The notes beneath the pieces are model-generated. The model did no database searches, was not told the origin of the DNA, and saw nothing but the letters and a program-made list of their open reading frames with translations. The translations under genes and the position numbers were made by a program. From Bacillota bacterium (GTDB lineage Bacteria; Bacillota; Bacilli; Paenibacillales; Paenibacillaceae), in NCBI GenBank assembly GCA_023460795.1, contig JAEWPC010000081.1, forward strand, positions 1 through 64,000: a stretch of 64,000 bases of DNA, written 5' to 3'. Positions within the stretch are counted from its first letter, which is position 1, and every line of letters begins with the position of its first letter. Positions 34,436-43,962 of the stretch are shown here, in pieces.

Positions 34436-34798
34436 TCAGCTCAATGTTTTTTTGATCGCTTCGATAACGCGGTCGGCTTGGAAAGGCTTAACGATGAAAT
34501 CTTTCGCGCCCGCTTGGATCGCATCGATAACCATCGCTTGCTGACCCATTGCGGAACACATGATGATTTTGGCATTGGAATCCATCTTGCGGATTTCCTT
34601 CAGCGCCGCGATACCGTCCATCTCCGGCATCGTGATGTCCATCGTTACGAGATCGGGATGAAGCTCTTTGTACTTCTCGACCGCTTGCGATCCGTCTTGC
34701 GCTTCCCCAACTACCTCATAACCATTCTTCGTCAAAATGTCGCGAATCATCATGCGCATGAATGCTGCGTCGTCTACGATAAGAATGCGGTTTGCCAT
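34436..34798 (-). CDS. cheY: Chemotaxis response regulator CheY
   Basis: Single receiver domain, 120 aa, that binds the flagellar switch when phosphorylated by CheA. The acidic pair is in ILIVDDAAF, the phosphorylated residue is Asp54 (VTMDITMPEMDG), the conserved Ser/Thr is in IMCSAMGQQ and the lysine in FIVKPF. It is embedded between fliY and fliO, as in Bacillus. Confidence 0.97.
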   Translation of the reverse strand: MANRILIVDDAAFMRMMIRDILTKNGYEVVGEAQDGSQAVEKYKELHPDLVTMDITMPEMDGIAALKEIRKMDSNAKIIMCSAMGQQAMVIDAIQAGAKDFIVKPFQADRVIEAIKKTLS

Positions 34799-34819
34799 TT
34801 CTTTTTCCTCCCGATGTGC

Positions 34820-36094
34820 TTATTGGATTTTTTGGACGCGATCCCATTGGCTGACGATGTCGGTTACCCGAACGCCGAAGTTCTCGTCGATGACGACAAC
34901 CTCGCCTTTGGCGATCAATTTGTTATTCACCAAGATGTCTACAGGTTCGCCCGCCAGCTTGTCCAGTTCGATGATCGAGCCTTGGGACAGCTCCAAAATC
35001 TCCTTGATCTGCTTCTTCGTACGGCCTAGTTCGACCGTCACTTTAAGAGGAATATCGAGCAGCAGATTGAGATTCGTTTCGTCGGTTTGCGCGAATCCGC
35101 CGCCTTGGAAGCTGGCGAACTGCACAGGGTTCACGTTGACGTTCCGATTCGCCGAGGTGCCGAGCGTCTGCGGATAAGCTTGCTGCGGCGGAGGCATGTA
35201 GGCTGCCGGCTGCGCCATCGGCTGTTCTTGATACATCGGAGGCGCTTGGTGCACCGGAGGCGGCGAAGCGTACGTCGGCGCCGACTGCGGAGTCGGTTCC
35301 GGTGCAACGTATGCCGGCTGTGCCGGAGGCGGCGCGTGCGTGACCGCTGGTTGTGCAGGCGCAGACGCTGCCGTCGGCGCTGGCTCTCCGCCGCCCATCA
35401 GGGAGCGTACAAGCTCTTTCGCGAACGGTACCGCTAGCAGCTGCATGATGGAAGAGTCGATCAAATCGCCGATTTTCAACCGGAACGAAATTTTGACGTA
35501 CACCTCTTCGGTAGGCAGGTTGCTGACCCCGGCGTTGTTGCGCACGTCGAGAATATCGATACCCGGAGGCGAGATATTCACGAGCCGGTTGAAGATCGTG
35601 GACATCGAGGTCGCGGAAGAACCCATCATCTGGTTCATCGCTTCCTGCACGGCGCTAATATGAATTTCGTTAAGCTCTTCCGAAGTTACGTTACCGTCTC
35701 CGCCAAGCATCAAGTCCGCGATCACTTGCGCGTCGTGGGATTTGATAACAAGCGAGTTAATGCCCTCGAAGCCGTCGACATATCTAACGTGTACGGCTAC
35801 ATGAGGCTTAGGAAACTCTTCTTCGAATTGTTCTTTGGCGATCGCGGACACGGTCGGCGTCGTAATATCGACTTTCCGGCCGAGCAACGTGGATAATGCC
35901 GTCGCCGCGCTGCCGAACGTGATGTTGCCGATCTCGCCGAGCGCGTCTTGCTCGAGCGGCGACAAGTAGTCGTCGATCGTCATCAAGCCCGATCCGGGAC
36001 TTTCCTCGAAGGACGAACCTTCGTCTCCGCCGCCGGAAGATTGTCGCAACAGCGCGTCGATCTCCTCTTGCGACAAATAATCTTTACTCGTCAT
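34820..36094 (-). CDS. fliY: Flagellar switch protein and CheY-P phosphatase FliY
   Basis: Switch component in FliN position with CheC-like phosphatase activity. The 424-aa protein has an N-terminal CheY-binding peptide (YLSQEEIDALLRQ), two phosphatase helices (LGEIGNITFGSAATALS and AVQEAMNQMMGSSATSMS), a Pro/Gln/Tyr-rich linker (about 220-320) and a C-terminal FliN domain (LLLDIPLKVTVELGRTKKQ). The second helix has AVQEAMNQM, so one Glu/Asn pair is kept. ATG at 36094 overlaps the fliM end by 11 nt. Confidence 0.95.
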   Translation of the reverse strand: MTSKDYLSQEEIDALLRQSSGGGDEGSSFEESPGSGLMTIDDYLSPLEQDALGEIGNITFGSAATALSTLLGRKVDITTPTVSAIAKEQFEEEFPKPHVAVHVRYVDGFEGINSLVIKSHDAQVIADLMLGGDGNVTSEELNEIHISAVQEAMNQMMGSSATSMSTIFNRLVNISPPGIDILDVRNNAGVSNLPTEEVYVKISFRLKIGDLIDSSIMQLLAVPFAKELVRSLMGGGEPAPTAASAPAQPAVTHAPPPAQPAYVAPEPTPQSAPTYASPPPVHQAPPMYQEQPMAQPAAYMPPPQQAYPQTLGTSANRNVNVNPVQFASFQGGGFAQTDETNLNLLLDIPLKVTVELGRTKKQIKEILELSQGSIIELDKLAGEPVDILVNNKLIAKGEVVVIDENFGVRVTDIVSQWDRVQKIQ

Positions 36095-37085
36095 TGATAT
36101 CTTCCACTCCTTCGCTGACGATCTCATCTACTTGAATCGCCATCTTATCGCGCACGGTTCCTGGGCTGGCAATAAATTTGACCTTGTCTCCAACCTTTAC
36201 TTCAAGGCCTTCGCCGGTCGGTTTGTGAAGCGCAATGACATCTCCGACGGAGAGGCTCAGAAACTCTCTAACCGATATCCGCGAATTGCCGAGTTCTGCG
36301 ATAATCGACAATTTGGCTTTGCTGACCCGTTGTTCGAGCAACTCCTGCTCTTCCGGAGCGCGAGTCTTCTTCTGGTTAACGAACCAGTGATGCACGGACA
36401 ACCTGGACATGATCGGTTCGATGACGATATGGGGAATACATAGGTTGATCATCCCCGTCGTATCGCCGATCTTCGTACTGAGCGAGATGAGAGCGATCGT
36501 CTCGTTCGGAGATACGATCTGCATAAACTGCGGATTCGTCTCGAGAGCTTCCATGCGAGGCTGCAGATCGATGATCGTTCGCCACGCTTCCTGCAAGCTT
36601 TCGAACGCCCGGCTGAATATTTTCTCCATGATGATCGTCTCGATCTCCGTCAGGCTGCCGATCTTCGAAGGCGCCGAACCGGCTCCGCCGAGCAATCGGT
36701 CGAGCATCGCGAATGCGACGTTCGGATGAACCTCGAGTACCATGCGCCCTTCCAAAGGTTCCGCCTCGAAAATATTAAGCACGGTCATCTTCGGGATGGA
36801 GCGGATGAATTCATCGTAAGGAAGCTGTTCGACCTGTACAACGCTGATCTGAACGAATGTCCGCAGCTGGGCTGAAAAATACGTTGTCAAGAAACGCGCG
36901 AAGTTTTCGTGGATTCGCGTCAAGCTGCGAAGGTGATCCTTGGAGAACCGCATCGCGCGTTTGAAGTCGTACACGCGAACTTTCTTCTGCGTCTCTTCCT
37001 TTTTGAGCTCTTCCGCGTCCATTTCGCCTGAGGATAGCGCCGCTAATAGCGCGTCTATCTCATTTTGTGACAGAACGTCAACCAC
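36084..37085 (-). CDS. fliM: Flagellar motor switch protein FliM
   Basis: C-ring protein that binds CheY-P and sets rotation direction. The 333-aa protein begins MVDVLSQNEIDALLAAL, the CheY-binding peptide, followed by the CheC-like middle domain (about 45-235, RMVLEVHPNVAFAMLDRLLGG) and a C-terminal SpoA/FliN-like domain. GTG at 37085 follows AAAGGGG by 8 nt; an upstream GTG at 37094 is too close to it. Confidence 0.95.
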   Translation of the reverse strand: MVDVLSQNEIDALLAALSSGEMDAEELKKEETQKKVRVYDFKRAMRFSKDHLRSLTRIHENFARFLTTYFSAQLRTFVQISVVQVEQLPYDEFIRSIPKMTVLNIFEAEPLEGRMVLEVHPNVAFAMLDRLLGGAGSAPSKIGSLTEIETIIMEKIFSRAFESLQEAWRTIIDLQPRMEALETNPQFMQIVSPNETIALISLSTKIGDTTGMINLCIPHIVIEPIMSRLSVHHWFVNQKKTRAPEEQELLEQRVSKAKLSIIAELGNSRISVREFLSLSVGDVIALHKPTGEGLEVKVGDKVKFIASPGTVRDKMAIQVDEIVSEGVEDINDE

Positions 37086-37125
37086 AACTCTCACCCCTTT
37101 CTATCGATGACTGATATGTAACCTA

Positions 37126-37611
37126 TTAGATCAGCGCGATCAAGAAATTCGTAATATCCACCTTCGTTAACTTGCCCTCCGATAGAACGGCGTTAATCGA
37201 ATTGATCAGGCTGGCTGTCAGTTGGTCTTTGCCTTTCGAGTCGCTGATCTCGTCCGGGGACATAAGGCTCAGGGCGCGAATGACGATAGGCTGAATCTTG
37301 ATATTTTTGATTTTATCGAACTCTTCCTTCGCATCCGAGGAATCCAGCGTGAAAGCCAGATCCAGCATGGCTACGTGATCGAGGTCCGACAAATTGGTCT
37401 TGATATCGGTTAATTCGGAAGTAACCTTAAGCATTTCATCCGCAGTCATCGGCGGTTCGGCTTGTACTTGCTCGACGCTTTCCTTCGCCTTCTGGTCAGG
37501 ATCGGCGTTCTTATCGTCCTTATCCAAGGTTGACCAGAAGTAGATTCCGGCTATCGCGATAAGTGTGATCGCTAGTAAAAGCGATACGAGCCAAGGCAAC
37601 AGTTTTTTCAT
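37126..37611 (-). CDS. fliL: Flagellar basal-body-associated protein FliL
   Basis: Stator-associated membrane protein, 161 aa. One N-terminal membrane helix (LLPWLVSLLLAITLIAIAGIYF) precedes an acidic linker and the periplasm-side FliL domain with TNLSDLDHVAMLDLAFTLD and a C-terminal TKVDITNFLIALI. It overlaps the flbD-family gene by 4 nt and precedes fliM. Confidence 0.93.
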   Translation of the reverse strand: MKKLLPWLVSLLLAITLIAIAGIYFWSTLDKDDKNADPDQKAKESVEQVQAEPPMTADEMLKVTSELTDIKTNLSDLDHVAMLDLAFTLDSSDAKEEFDKIKNIKIQPIVIRALSLMSPDEISDSKGKDQLTASLINSINAVLSEGKLTKVDITNFLIALI

Positions 37612-37841
37612 GACGAAGCTCCCTCCGATTGCGTGTCCGCTTTGCTAGTTACCGCCGCTAACACGCCTATGCTGCGTAAGTAATGCCGGATAGCCCGGAT
37701 TACGTCCGAAGAATTTTCGGTGACAATGTATTTCTTGCCTGTAGTAAGCGTGATAAGCGTGTCGGGCATTTCTTCCACGGTTTCGATCAATAGCGCGTTA
37801 ACGTGGAGTTTCGTGCCGTTAAGCCGCGTTACGAGAATCAT
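37608..37841 (-). CDS. flbD: FlbD/SwrD-family small flagellar protein
   Basis: 77 aa, starting MILVTRLNGTKLHVNALLIE with TLITLTTGKKYIVTENS, which is the FlbD family (YlzI/SwrD in B. subtilis, where it supports motor power for swarming). No membrane segment. The ATG follows the hook gene by a 61-bp gap, and its end overlaps fliL by 4 nt. Not related to the Caulobacter regulator of the same name. Confidence 0.9.
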   Translation of the reverse strand: MILVTRLNGTKLHVNALLIETVEEMPDTLITLTTGKKYIVTENSSDVIRAIRHYLRSIGVLAAVTSKADTQSEGASS

Positions 37842-37902
37842 AACATTGGGCCTCCAAGCTGCCTGGGGAGAGCCGAGAAGCTCTCCCGGGGCAGAAATTC
37901 AA

Positions 37903-38727
37903 TTAGCGTTTCAAGTTAACGACTTCTTGCAGAATTTCATCGGAAGTCGAGATGATGCGAGAGTTCGCTTGGAAGCCGCGTTGCGCGACGATCATCTCGG
38001 TGAATTCGCTCGTCAGATCGACGTTCGACATCTCGAGCTGACCGGAGATAATCGCGCCAGTGCCCGTCTCGGCGTCCGCCGCGAAGCCGATCTCGAATTC
38101 TCCGTCAGGCATCGCGTTCGGCGTTACGAGGTACAGGTTGCCGCCGACTTTCTCGAGGCCGCCCGGGTTAACGACTTTGACGACGCCGATCTGGATGTCC
38201 GTCGGGGTGGCAAGTCCGGTTTCGTCGACCGTGATCAGTCTGCCGTCTTGTCCGATCGAGAACGCCGTTACCGTCTCGTCGAGAATGATCGGACCGCCGT
38301 CGGCTCCGAGGACAAACATCCCGTCGGCGTTAACGAGCTGGCGAGCCGCATCGATCGTGAAGTTGCCCGCGCGGGTCAAATATCTAGCGCCGTCGCCGTC
38401 TCCCGTCGGAGTGACGACGAAGAATCCGTCGCCGTCGATACGCAGGTCCGTCGGGACGTTCGTCGTCATCGCGCTGCCTGGCGTATGGATCGTATCGATC
38501 GAAGCGATCGCGACGCCGAGGCCGACTTGCTTGGCGTTAACGCCGCCGGACGTGCCTTCCACCGGAGCCGTGACGCCGGACATCGACTGGCTGAGAATAT
38601 CTTTGAACATGACGCGGCCAGCTTTGAAACCCGTCGTATTGACGTTGGCGATATTGTTGCCGATGACATCAAGCTTCGCTTGGAAACCGCGCATACCCGA
38701 TACGCCGGAATACATAGAACGCAACAT
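37903..38727 (-). CDS. flgG: Flagellar hook protein, FlgE/FlgG family
   Basis: 274 aa, starting MLRSMYSGVSGMRGFQAKLD, with the rod/hook N-terminal motif NNIANVNTTGFKAGR and the C-terminal FTEMIVAQRGFQANSRIIST. The position between flgD and flbD/fliL is that of the B. subtilis hook gene flgE (formerly flgG), so it is probably the hook rather than the distal rod protein; databases often call it FlgG. ATG at 38727 follows GGGAGG by about 10 nt; the longer frame has no support. Confidence 0.9.
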   Translation of the reverse strand: MLRSMYSGVSGMRGFQAKLDVIGNNIANVNTTGFKAGRVMFKDILSQSMSGVTAPVEGTSGGVNAKQVGLGVAIASIDTIHTPGSAMTTNVPTDLRIDGDGFFVVTPTGDGDGARYLTRAGNFTIDAARQLVNADGMFVLGADGGPIILDETVTAFSIGQDGRLITVDETGLATPTDIQIGVVKVVNPGGLEKVGGNLYLVTPNAMPDGEFEIGFAADAETGTGAIISGQLEMSNVDLTSEFTEMIVAQRGFQANSRIISTSDEILQEVVNLKR

Positions 38728-38821
38728 GTAATGCCTACCTCCCGCAATGTTTGGATAAGGCCGCTTCAATCGGTCCGCGGCCAAGGGCTTCCTTCAGATA
38801 GGACCGGCCCTGTTGGTTTAC

Positions 38822-39208
38822 TTAACTTACGACTACCGCGCTGTCGATCTGAGTGAACACGTGCTCTCGCATCGAGTTGCCGTCCATCGCCGTAACGACC
38901 GTACGGTTCGGAACGTTCACGATCATCGCGATATCTCTGAACAATACGAGCGAATCTCTCGCGCCTTTGGCTGCGGCTTGATCGATTGCGCTTGCGATTC
39001 TGTTCAGTTGCTCCGGCATGAGTTCGATTCCTCTCTGCTGCAGACGCTGCTGCGCGTGAGAGCTGAACTTCAGCTGTTGCTTCTCGAGCAATTCCTTGAA
39101 CGAGACGTTGCCGCTTGCGCCGGCTGGATTGCGAATGAGATTAGGATGACTTTGAAGCGGTCCGGTTCGTCCCGTCGTAAACTGGTGGGCGGTGATCCGG
39201 TCAGTCAC
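38822..39208 (-). CDS. Flagellar operon protein, TIGR02530 family
   Basis: 128 aa. Family marker segments are FSSHAQQRLQQRGIELMPEQLNRI, here split around FSSHAQQRLQQRGI, and SLVLFRDIAMIVNVPNRTVV, which resemble the conserved flagellar operon protein between flgD and the hook gene in Firmicutes. The molecular role is unknown. I chose GTG at 39208 (GGAGG 9 nt upstream) rather than the ATG at 39214, which is only 3 nt from the site. It overlaps flgD by 8 nt. Confidence 0.85.
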   Translation of the reverse strand: MTDRITAHQFTTGRTGPLQSHPNLIRNPAGASGNVSFKELLEKQQLKFSSHAQQRLQQRGIELMPEQLNRIASAIDQAAAKGARDSLVLFRDIAMIVNVPNRTVVTAMDGNSMREHVFTQIDSAVVVS

Positions 39209-39674
39209 TTCCATCCACCTCCGATTCGCCTCCGCTTGCTCTCGGATACGTAATGGATAGAATATCGGCGACCTTAACCTCTAAATTCTGTACCTTCGCG
39301 AATTGCAAGCCGTCGCGCCACACGATGGAGTCTACGATGCCGGAATGGTTCGTTACCTCTCCGCTTTCGGCCGTATCCACCCAGGAAATTTCGGTTCCGA
39401 TCAAGCCGGCTGCCATTCCGGCCGATTGCCTAAGCGCGGACATTTCCTTGGACATGTTCATCATTTGTTCCAGCGAGGAGAACTGCGCCATCTGAGCGAT
39501 GAACTCCTTGTCCTGTAGCGGCTGCATCGGATCTTGGTTACGCAATTGGGTAACGAGAATTTGCAGGAATTGATCTTTGCCAAGTTCCTTCGTCGGCGTT
39601 CTAGCCGCCTTCTGAACGTTGCTCGCCGCGTAATACGGCCATACGTTCGTCGTTCCTACTGCTCCGTCTGCCAC
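39201..39674 (-). CDS. flgD: Flagellar hook assembly protein FlgD
   Basis: Hook-capping protein, 157 aa. The conserved N-terminal domain shows LGKDQFLQILVTQLRNQDPM and FIAQMAQFSSLEQMMNMS. GTG at 39674 has AAGGAGG 8 nt upstream and gives MADGAVGTTNVWP; the longer ATG frame lacks a site. The C-terminal domain is short. It lies 24 nt after fliK. Confidence 0.95.
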   Translation of the reverse strand: MADGAVGTTNVWPYYAASNVQKAARTPTKELGKDQFLQILVTQLRNQDPMQPLQDKEFIAQMAQFSSLEQMMNMSKEMSALRQSAGMAAGLIGTEISWVDTAESGEVTNHSGIVDSIVWRDGLQFAKVQNLEVKVADILSITYPRASGGESEVDGSD

Positions 39675-39698
39675 AGGCTTCACCTCCTTCATTCAGCG

Positions 39699-41132
39699 TT
39701 ATGCCGTGACATTCAGCGAGCTGCCGTAACCGGCTTCCCGTAGCGTCGATGTGCGTGCAAGCTCGTCCTCGAAATCGACCTTGTCTTCGTACGTTCCGTT
39801 ATCTCCGCGATTGTTCGAACCGTTGCCGTTGCCGGCGAAGCCGTTCTGACGCCCATCCTGATTAAGGAAAGACATCGTATTCGCATTGGACGGTTGCTGC
39901 ACGACTTCCAGTCGATCGACTTGCAGACCTTGCGCGCCTAGCGACGATCTAAGCTGAGACATTTGGTTCTCGAGCATTTCGCGCGCCATGGCGTTGTCGG
40001 TCATGAATTGCGCGGTCAGCTGTCCGTTCTGCATCACGATGCGAATATCGACTTGTCCGAGATGCTCCGGGGTCAGCGTCAGTCTTGCCTCCGTCGTTCC
40101 GTTCCCTTGCGTCAGCAAAAATTGTTTAACCATGAATTTCTGCATCTGCTCGGCGAATTGCTGTACGGGAACTTGAGCAGGCATGGCGGCTTTCGCTTGC
40201 GCGGCTTCCGCGGCGGCCTTCACGTCTTGGTTCAAGAACGTCCAAGCGGGTTGGCTGTCCGTTCCGGCAGTCTCTTCTCCGGATAGGACTGGCGCTACGT
40301 TAGCGGCTTGTCCATCGGCGGATACGTTCTCGCTTCCGGGTTTGACGACTTGGAACTTCCACACGGGATCTCTCAGTGCCGGTGCAGAGGTCTTATTGTC
40401 GACCGCTACCGTCATCGCTTGATTCGCAGCGTCTTTGGAAGTCGTTGTCCCTTCCGCAGCTGGCTTCGAACCGCGATTCAGAGCCGTATTCGTCTGTTCG
40501 TCAGCTGCTTGAAGCTGCTCCGGAGTTGCGCCTGCGCTTGCGCCGATCTGATCGTTCAGCGCTTTAATCATCGTATGCAGCTCTCCGAACATCGCCGGAG
40601 ATTGTTTCAGCAACTCGGGGTTGCGCGTCAGCGCGTCCGTTACTTGCTGCAACGTCGACTTCAAAGCGGCAACGAGCATCTGTCCCGTCGATTGAGCGTT
40701 CCGAGAAGCGTCAGTATCGAGCACCGATACCGAGTCTTCCTGGACAGGCGCTTCATTCGAAGGCTGAGCGATCTCGATCTGCTGCAGGATGCCTTGGAAA
40801 GCGACCAACAACGCAGCAAGCTGATCGTTGTTCTCATCGGTCATCTGTCCGTCTTGCTCCAGTTGTCCAAGCTGTTCCATGAGCTTAGCGAGCATCGCCA
40901 GCAATTCGTCCGACTGTCCATCGGCAGGGTTCAATCCCAGTTGACCAAGCGCCGCGACTAGTCCGAGCGGCATCATCGCGTTGCCGGCCGCGGCGTTCTC
41001 GCCCGAGCCGTTCATCACGCCGAACAGCGCGCCTGCGAAGCCGCTGCCGCTTGCTCCGTTCGCGGCTCCCGATTGGGAAGACGTCGGCGTTGCGAGCGTT
41101 GCGATAGGTGCGGTTGTTATAGGCATGTTCAT
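39699..41132 (-). CDS. fliK: Flagellar hook-length control protein FliK
   Basis: Molecular ruler that ends hook growth through FlhB. The 477-aa protein has a long variable Ala/Gln/Gly-rich N-terminal region (about 1-350) and the conserved C-terminal domain (about 355-440) with EARLTLTPEHLGQVDIRI and MAREMLENQMSQLRSSL. ATG at 41132 follows AAGGAGG by about 9 nt; the frame to 41186 is not supported. Confidence 0.92.
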   Translation of the reverse strand: MNMPITTAPIATLATPTSSQSGAANGASGSGFAGALFGVMNGSGENAAAGNAMMPLGLVAALGQLGLNPADGQSDELLAMLAKLMEQLGQLEQDGQMTDENNDQLAALLVAFQGILQQIEIAQPSNEAPVQEDSVSVLDTDASRNAQSTGQMLVAALKSTLQQVTDALTRNPELLKQSPAMFGELHTMIKALNDQIGASAGATPEQLQAADEQTNTALNRGSKPAAEGTTTSKDAANQAMTVAVDNKTSAPALRDPVWKFQVVKPGSENVSADGQAANVAPVLSGEETAGTDSQPAWTFLNQDVKAAAEAAQAKAAMPAQVPVQQFAEQMQKFMVKQFLLTQGNGTTEARLTLTPEHLGQVDIRIVMQNGQLTAQFMTDNAMAREMLENQMSQLRSSLGAQGLQVDRLEVVQQPSNANTMSFLNQDGRQNGFAGNGNGSNNRGDNGTYEDKVDFEDELARTSTLREAGYGSSLNVTA

Positions 41133-41188
41133 CTTGTTTTCACCTCCTTTCAATAGAAGCGGTTGAATTCCATTGTGGGATAACAAGC

Positions 41189-42103
41189 TTATGGATTTAC
41201 GGGCATCAGCTTGCCGATCAACGCTACTGTCGTTTTCTTGTCTTTGTCCGTCATGGCCGTCAATATCGCGGAGCGCGAATTGTTATCCAGCACGCCTAGA
41301 ATACGCAACGCTTTACTTTGGCTTGTCGCGGCCATCTGGAGCAGCAGGTCGGCTGCCTTATCCGGCGCCATCGCCGAGAACGTGCGATTCAGCTCGGTCG
41401 TATCCAAGGTCGATGCCTCGGCGCCTGCGCCGATCTCCAGCTCGTCAATGCGAGATTGCAAGGCTGCGATCTCGCGATCGTTAACCTTATCCGAGTCCTT
41501 CAGCTTGATCGTGACTTCGGCTGCCACTCTCGGAGTCATTCTCTCGAGCACTTTGCCGCGTTGATCCGTCGACATCGCACCGAGCACGAGCGCCGCTTCT
41601 TCGACGGTCATGCTCTCGAGTATCGGTCCGGCTTTGCTTGGCGACATCTTCGCGTACATATCCGCAAGAGAAGAAATTTTATTCGCGTATTCCTCGGTCG
41701 ACACCGTCTTGTCCGCGGATTCCTTCTTCAGCATATCGAGCTCTGCTTGCATGCTCTCGATCGTCTTGGCGTCTTGTTGCGCTTGTTCGGTCGCTTGCTT
41801 GAGCGCGTTCTCCCGATCCGTTAACAACGCGTTAAGCTCAGCGAGCTTGGTCTTGGCGTTGCCTACCGTTAACTCCTCGTCGGTTGCCGGCGTTGCCGTA
41901 TCCGACGGTTCCGCGGGATCCGGCACGATCGATTTCACGACCGGAATTTTATTGCCGATCTCCAGTGCCGCGTCGCGCCACTCCTTATTGAACATCAGGA
42001 GCAGTACGCCAAGCAGCACCGCGGTGAACAAAACAGGGGTTATGAAGAAGAGAAACCGTTCGAACCCGCTGTAGCTTTCCTTCTCGACGTCTGCGCTCGC
42101 CAC
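41189..42103 (-). CDS. ylxF: YlxF/MotE-family protein with MgtE N-like domain
   Basis: 304 aa. A membrane helix (FLFFITPVLFTAVLLGVLLLM) is followed by an acidic segment, a coiled coil (about 85-145) and a C-terminal helical domain with MSPSKAGPILESMTVEEAALVLGAM and MAPDKAADLLLQMA, typical of MgtE-N/FliG-like repeats. It fills the ylxF position between fliJ and fliK. A chaperone or scaffold role at the motor is inference. Confidence 0.87.
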   Translation of the reverse strand: MASADVEKESYSGFERFLFFITPVLFTAVLLGVLLLMFNKEWRDAALEIGNKIPVVKSIVPDPAEPSDTATPATDEELTVGNAKTKLAELNALLTDRENALKQATEQAQQDAKTIESMQAELDMLKKESADKTVSTEEYANKISSLADMYAKMSPSKAGPILESMTVEEAALVLGAMSTDQRGKVLERMTPRVAAEVTIKLKDSDKVNDREIAALQSRIDELEIGAGAEASTLDTTELNRTFSAMAPDKAADLLLQMAATSQSKALRILGVLDNNSRSAILTAMTDKDKKTTVALIGKLMPVNP

Positions 42104-42142
42104 GTTTCTCCCTCCTTTGCATTCGAGGTTATAGTACTTGCC

Positions 42143-42589
42143 TTAAGCGCGCAGCGCGTTGCCTGCGCGGACGATCGCAATCTCGTCAAGTTCGTTCTGC
42201 TCGCGGCTCAGCCATGCGAGCTTAAAGCGTTCGAGAGCGTGTTCCCTTGCGTTGAGCCACACCTTCTCGTCGATCATTTTGCCGGTAAGCCGTCTTTGCC
42301 GATATTCGACCTCTATGGCGGCCGATCGGACGTCTTCGCTTTGCGTTCTGATTCTGTCGTCCAGCACTTCTATGTACTGCTGAAGCTCCGTGAGGCGAGC
42401 CAGCGGCGTAGGCTGAGCGGTCATTCGTTCGAGCGACTGCTCGACCTCGGTGCGCTCGTTCACCAGATCAGCCATCTTATCTTCCTCTTGCCTGAGCTTG
42501 CTCAGCGAAGCGGCGTATTCCCACTCCGCCATCGACTTCTCGCTGCCCTTCAGATCGACGATTTTCTGCAACGGATAATTGAAACGCAT
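42143..42589 (-). CDS. fliJ: Flagellar export chaperone FliJ
   Basis: 148-aa all-helical protein (MRFNYPLQKIVDLKGSEKSM at the start) predicted as a coiled coil throughout, as in FliJ, which couples the FliI ATPase to FlhA. The size is typical. It lies between fliI (53-bp gap) and the ylxF gene. Confidence 0.9.
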   Translation of the reverse strand: MRFNYPLQKIVDLKGSEKSMAEWEYAASLSKLRQEEDKMADLVNERTEVEQSLERMTAQPTPLARLTELQQYIEVLDDRIRTQSEDVRSAAIEVEYRQRRLTGKMIDEKVWLNAREHALERFKLAWLSREQNELDEIAIVRAGNALRA

Positions 42590-42642
42590 GATCGGTTACG
42601 GTCATCTCCCGCGTCCATCAGAGTATGAATCCTTCCATCCTG

Positions 42643-43962
42643 CTACCGCTTGAAGAAGTCGATGAGCAGTCTCTCTTGCGCTTCCTCCAGCGTAATCTTC
42701 TCGTCCGTGCGCTGTTGCGTGTAGGCGCGTATTAAGTCGATATATTGGATCGCTTTATCGATCTCGGGGTTGGACCCTTTCTGATAAGCGCCGATATTGA
42801 TTAAGTCCTCCGCGTCGCGGTACACCGCAAGCAATCGCTTCAGCTCTTCCGCGGCCATCTGCTGGTCTCTCGTGACGATATCCTTCATGACGCGGCTAAC
42901 GCTTGACAGGACGTCGATGGCGGGAAAATGACCTTTGTTCGCCAAGCTCCGATGGAGCACGATGTGACCGTCCAGGATACCTCTTACCGCGTCCGCGATC
43001 GGCTCGTTCATATCGTCGCCGTCGACGAGTACCGTGTAGAACGCGGTGATCGAGCCCGTCGGCCCCGTCCCCGCCCGTTCCAGCAGCTTCGGAAGCGCGG
43101 CGAATACCGACGGGGTATATCCCCGGGTCGCCGGCGGCTCCCCGATCGCCAGCCCGACTTCGCGGAGCGCCATCGCGTAACGCGTGACGGAGTCCATCAT
43201 CAGCATCACGTTCAGTCCGCGATCCCGGAAGTACTCGGCAATCGTAGTCGCGATCAGCGCGCCTTTCATCCGGACAAGCGCCGGTTGATCGGACGTCGCG
43301 ACGATGACGACGGAACGGGCAAGCCCTTCGGGACCGAGGTCCCTCTCGATGAACTCGAGAACCTCGCGTCCGCGTTCGCCGACTAGCGCGATTACGTTGA
43401 CGTCGGCCGACGTGTTGCGGGCGACCATGCCGAGCAGCGTACTCTTGCCGACGCCCGAGCCTGCGAAGATGCCGACGCGTTGACCTTGCCCGACGGTCAG
43501 CAAGCCGTCGATCGCGCGAACTCCGATCCCCAGCGGCTGCGTGACTCTCGGACGCATAAGCGGGTTGCCGGGCGAGTTCTGCGTCGAGTGATGCGACATC
43601 CGAACCGGCAATCGCGATCCGTCGAGCGGTCTTCCGAGGCCGTCAAGCACTTTGCCGAGCAGCTCCGAGCCGACTTGTACGGTGAGCGGTCCGCCCGTTG
43701 CGACAACGTCGCAGCCCGGACCGATCGAATACAGCTCGCCGAGCGGCATGAGCAGAACTCGGTTATCCCGGAAGCCTACGACTTCCGCGAGGACCGGCGC
43801 CCCGCCCTTCATCGGGTGGATCGTGCATACGTCCCCGATGCTGGCGTCGGGACCTTCCGACTCGACGGTAAGGCCGATGACTTGCATGACCTTGCCGTTC
43901 ACTCTCACCGGATCCATATGTCTAAGCGCGTCCGTGTAACGGTGAGAATCAAGGAGCTTCAT
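42643..43962 (-). CDS. fliI: Flagellar export ATPase FliI
   Basis: F1-beta-like hexameric ATPase of flagellar export. The 439-aa protein has Walker A GIFAGSGVGKSTLLG, VIALVGERGREV, the Walker B aspartate in LMMDSVTRYAMALREVGLA and the C-terminal helical part. It overlaps fliH by 14 nt. Confidence 0.97.
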   Translation of the reverse strand: MKLLDSHRYTDALRHMDPVRVNGKVMQVIGLTVESEGPDASIGDVCTIHPMKGGAPVLAEVVGFRDNRVLLMPLGELYSIGPGCDVVATGGPLTVQVGSELLGKVLDGLGRPLDGSRLPVRMSHHSTQNSPGNPLMRPRVTQPLGIGVRAIDGLLTVGQGQRVGIFAGSGVGKSTLLGMVARNTSADVNVIALVGERGREVLEFIERDLGPEGLARSVVIVATSDQPALVRMKGALIATTIAEYFRDRGLNVMLMMDSVTRYAMALREVGLAIGEPPATRGYTPSVFAALPKLLERAGTGPTGSITAFYTVLVDGDDMNEPIADAVRGILDGHIVLHRSLANKGHFPAIDVLSSVSRVMKDIVTRDQQMAAEELKRLLAVYRDAEDLINIGAYQKGSNPEIDKAIQYIDLIRAYTQQRTDEKITLEEAQERLLIDFFKR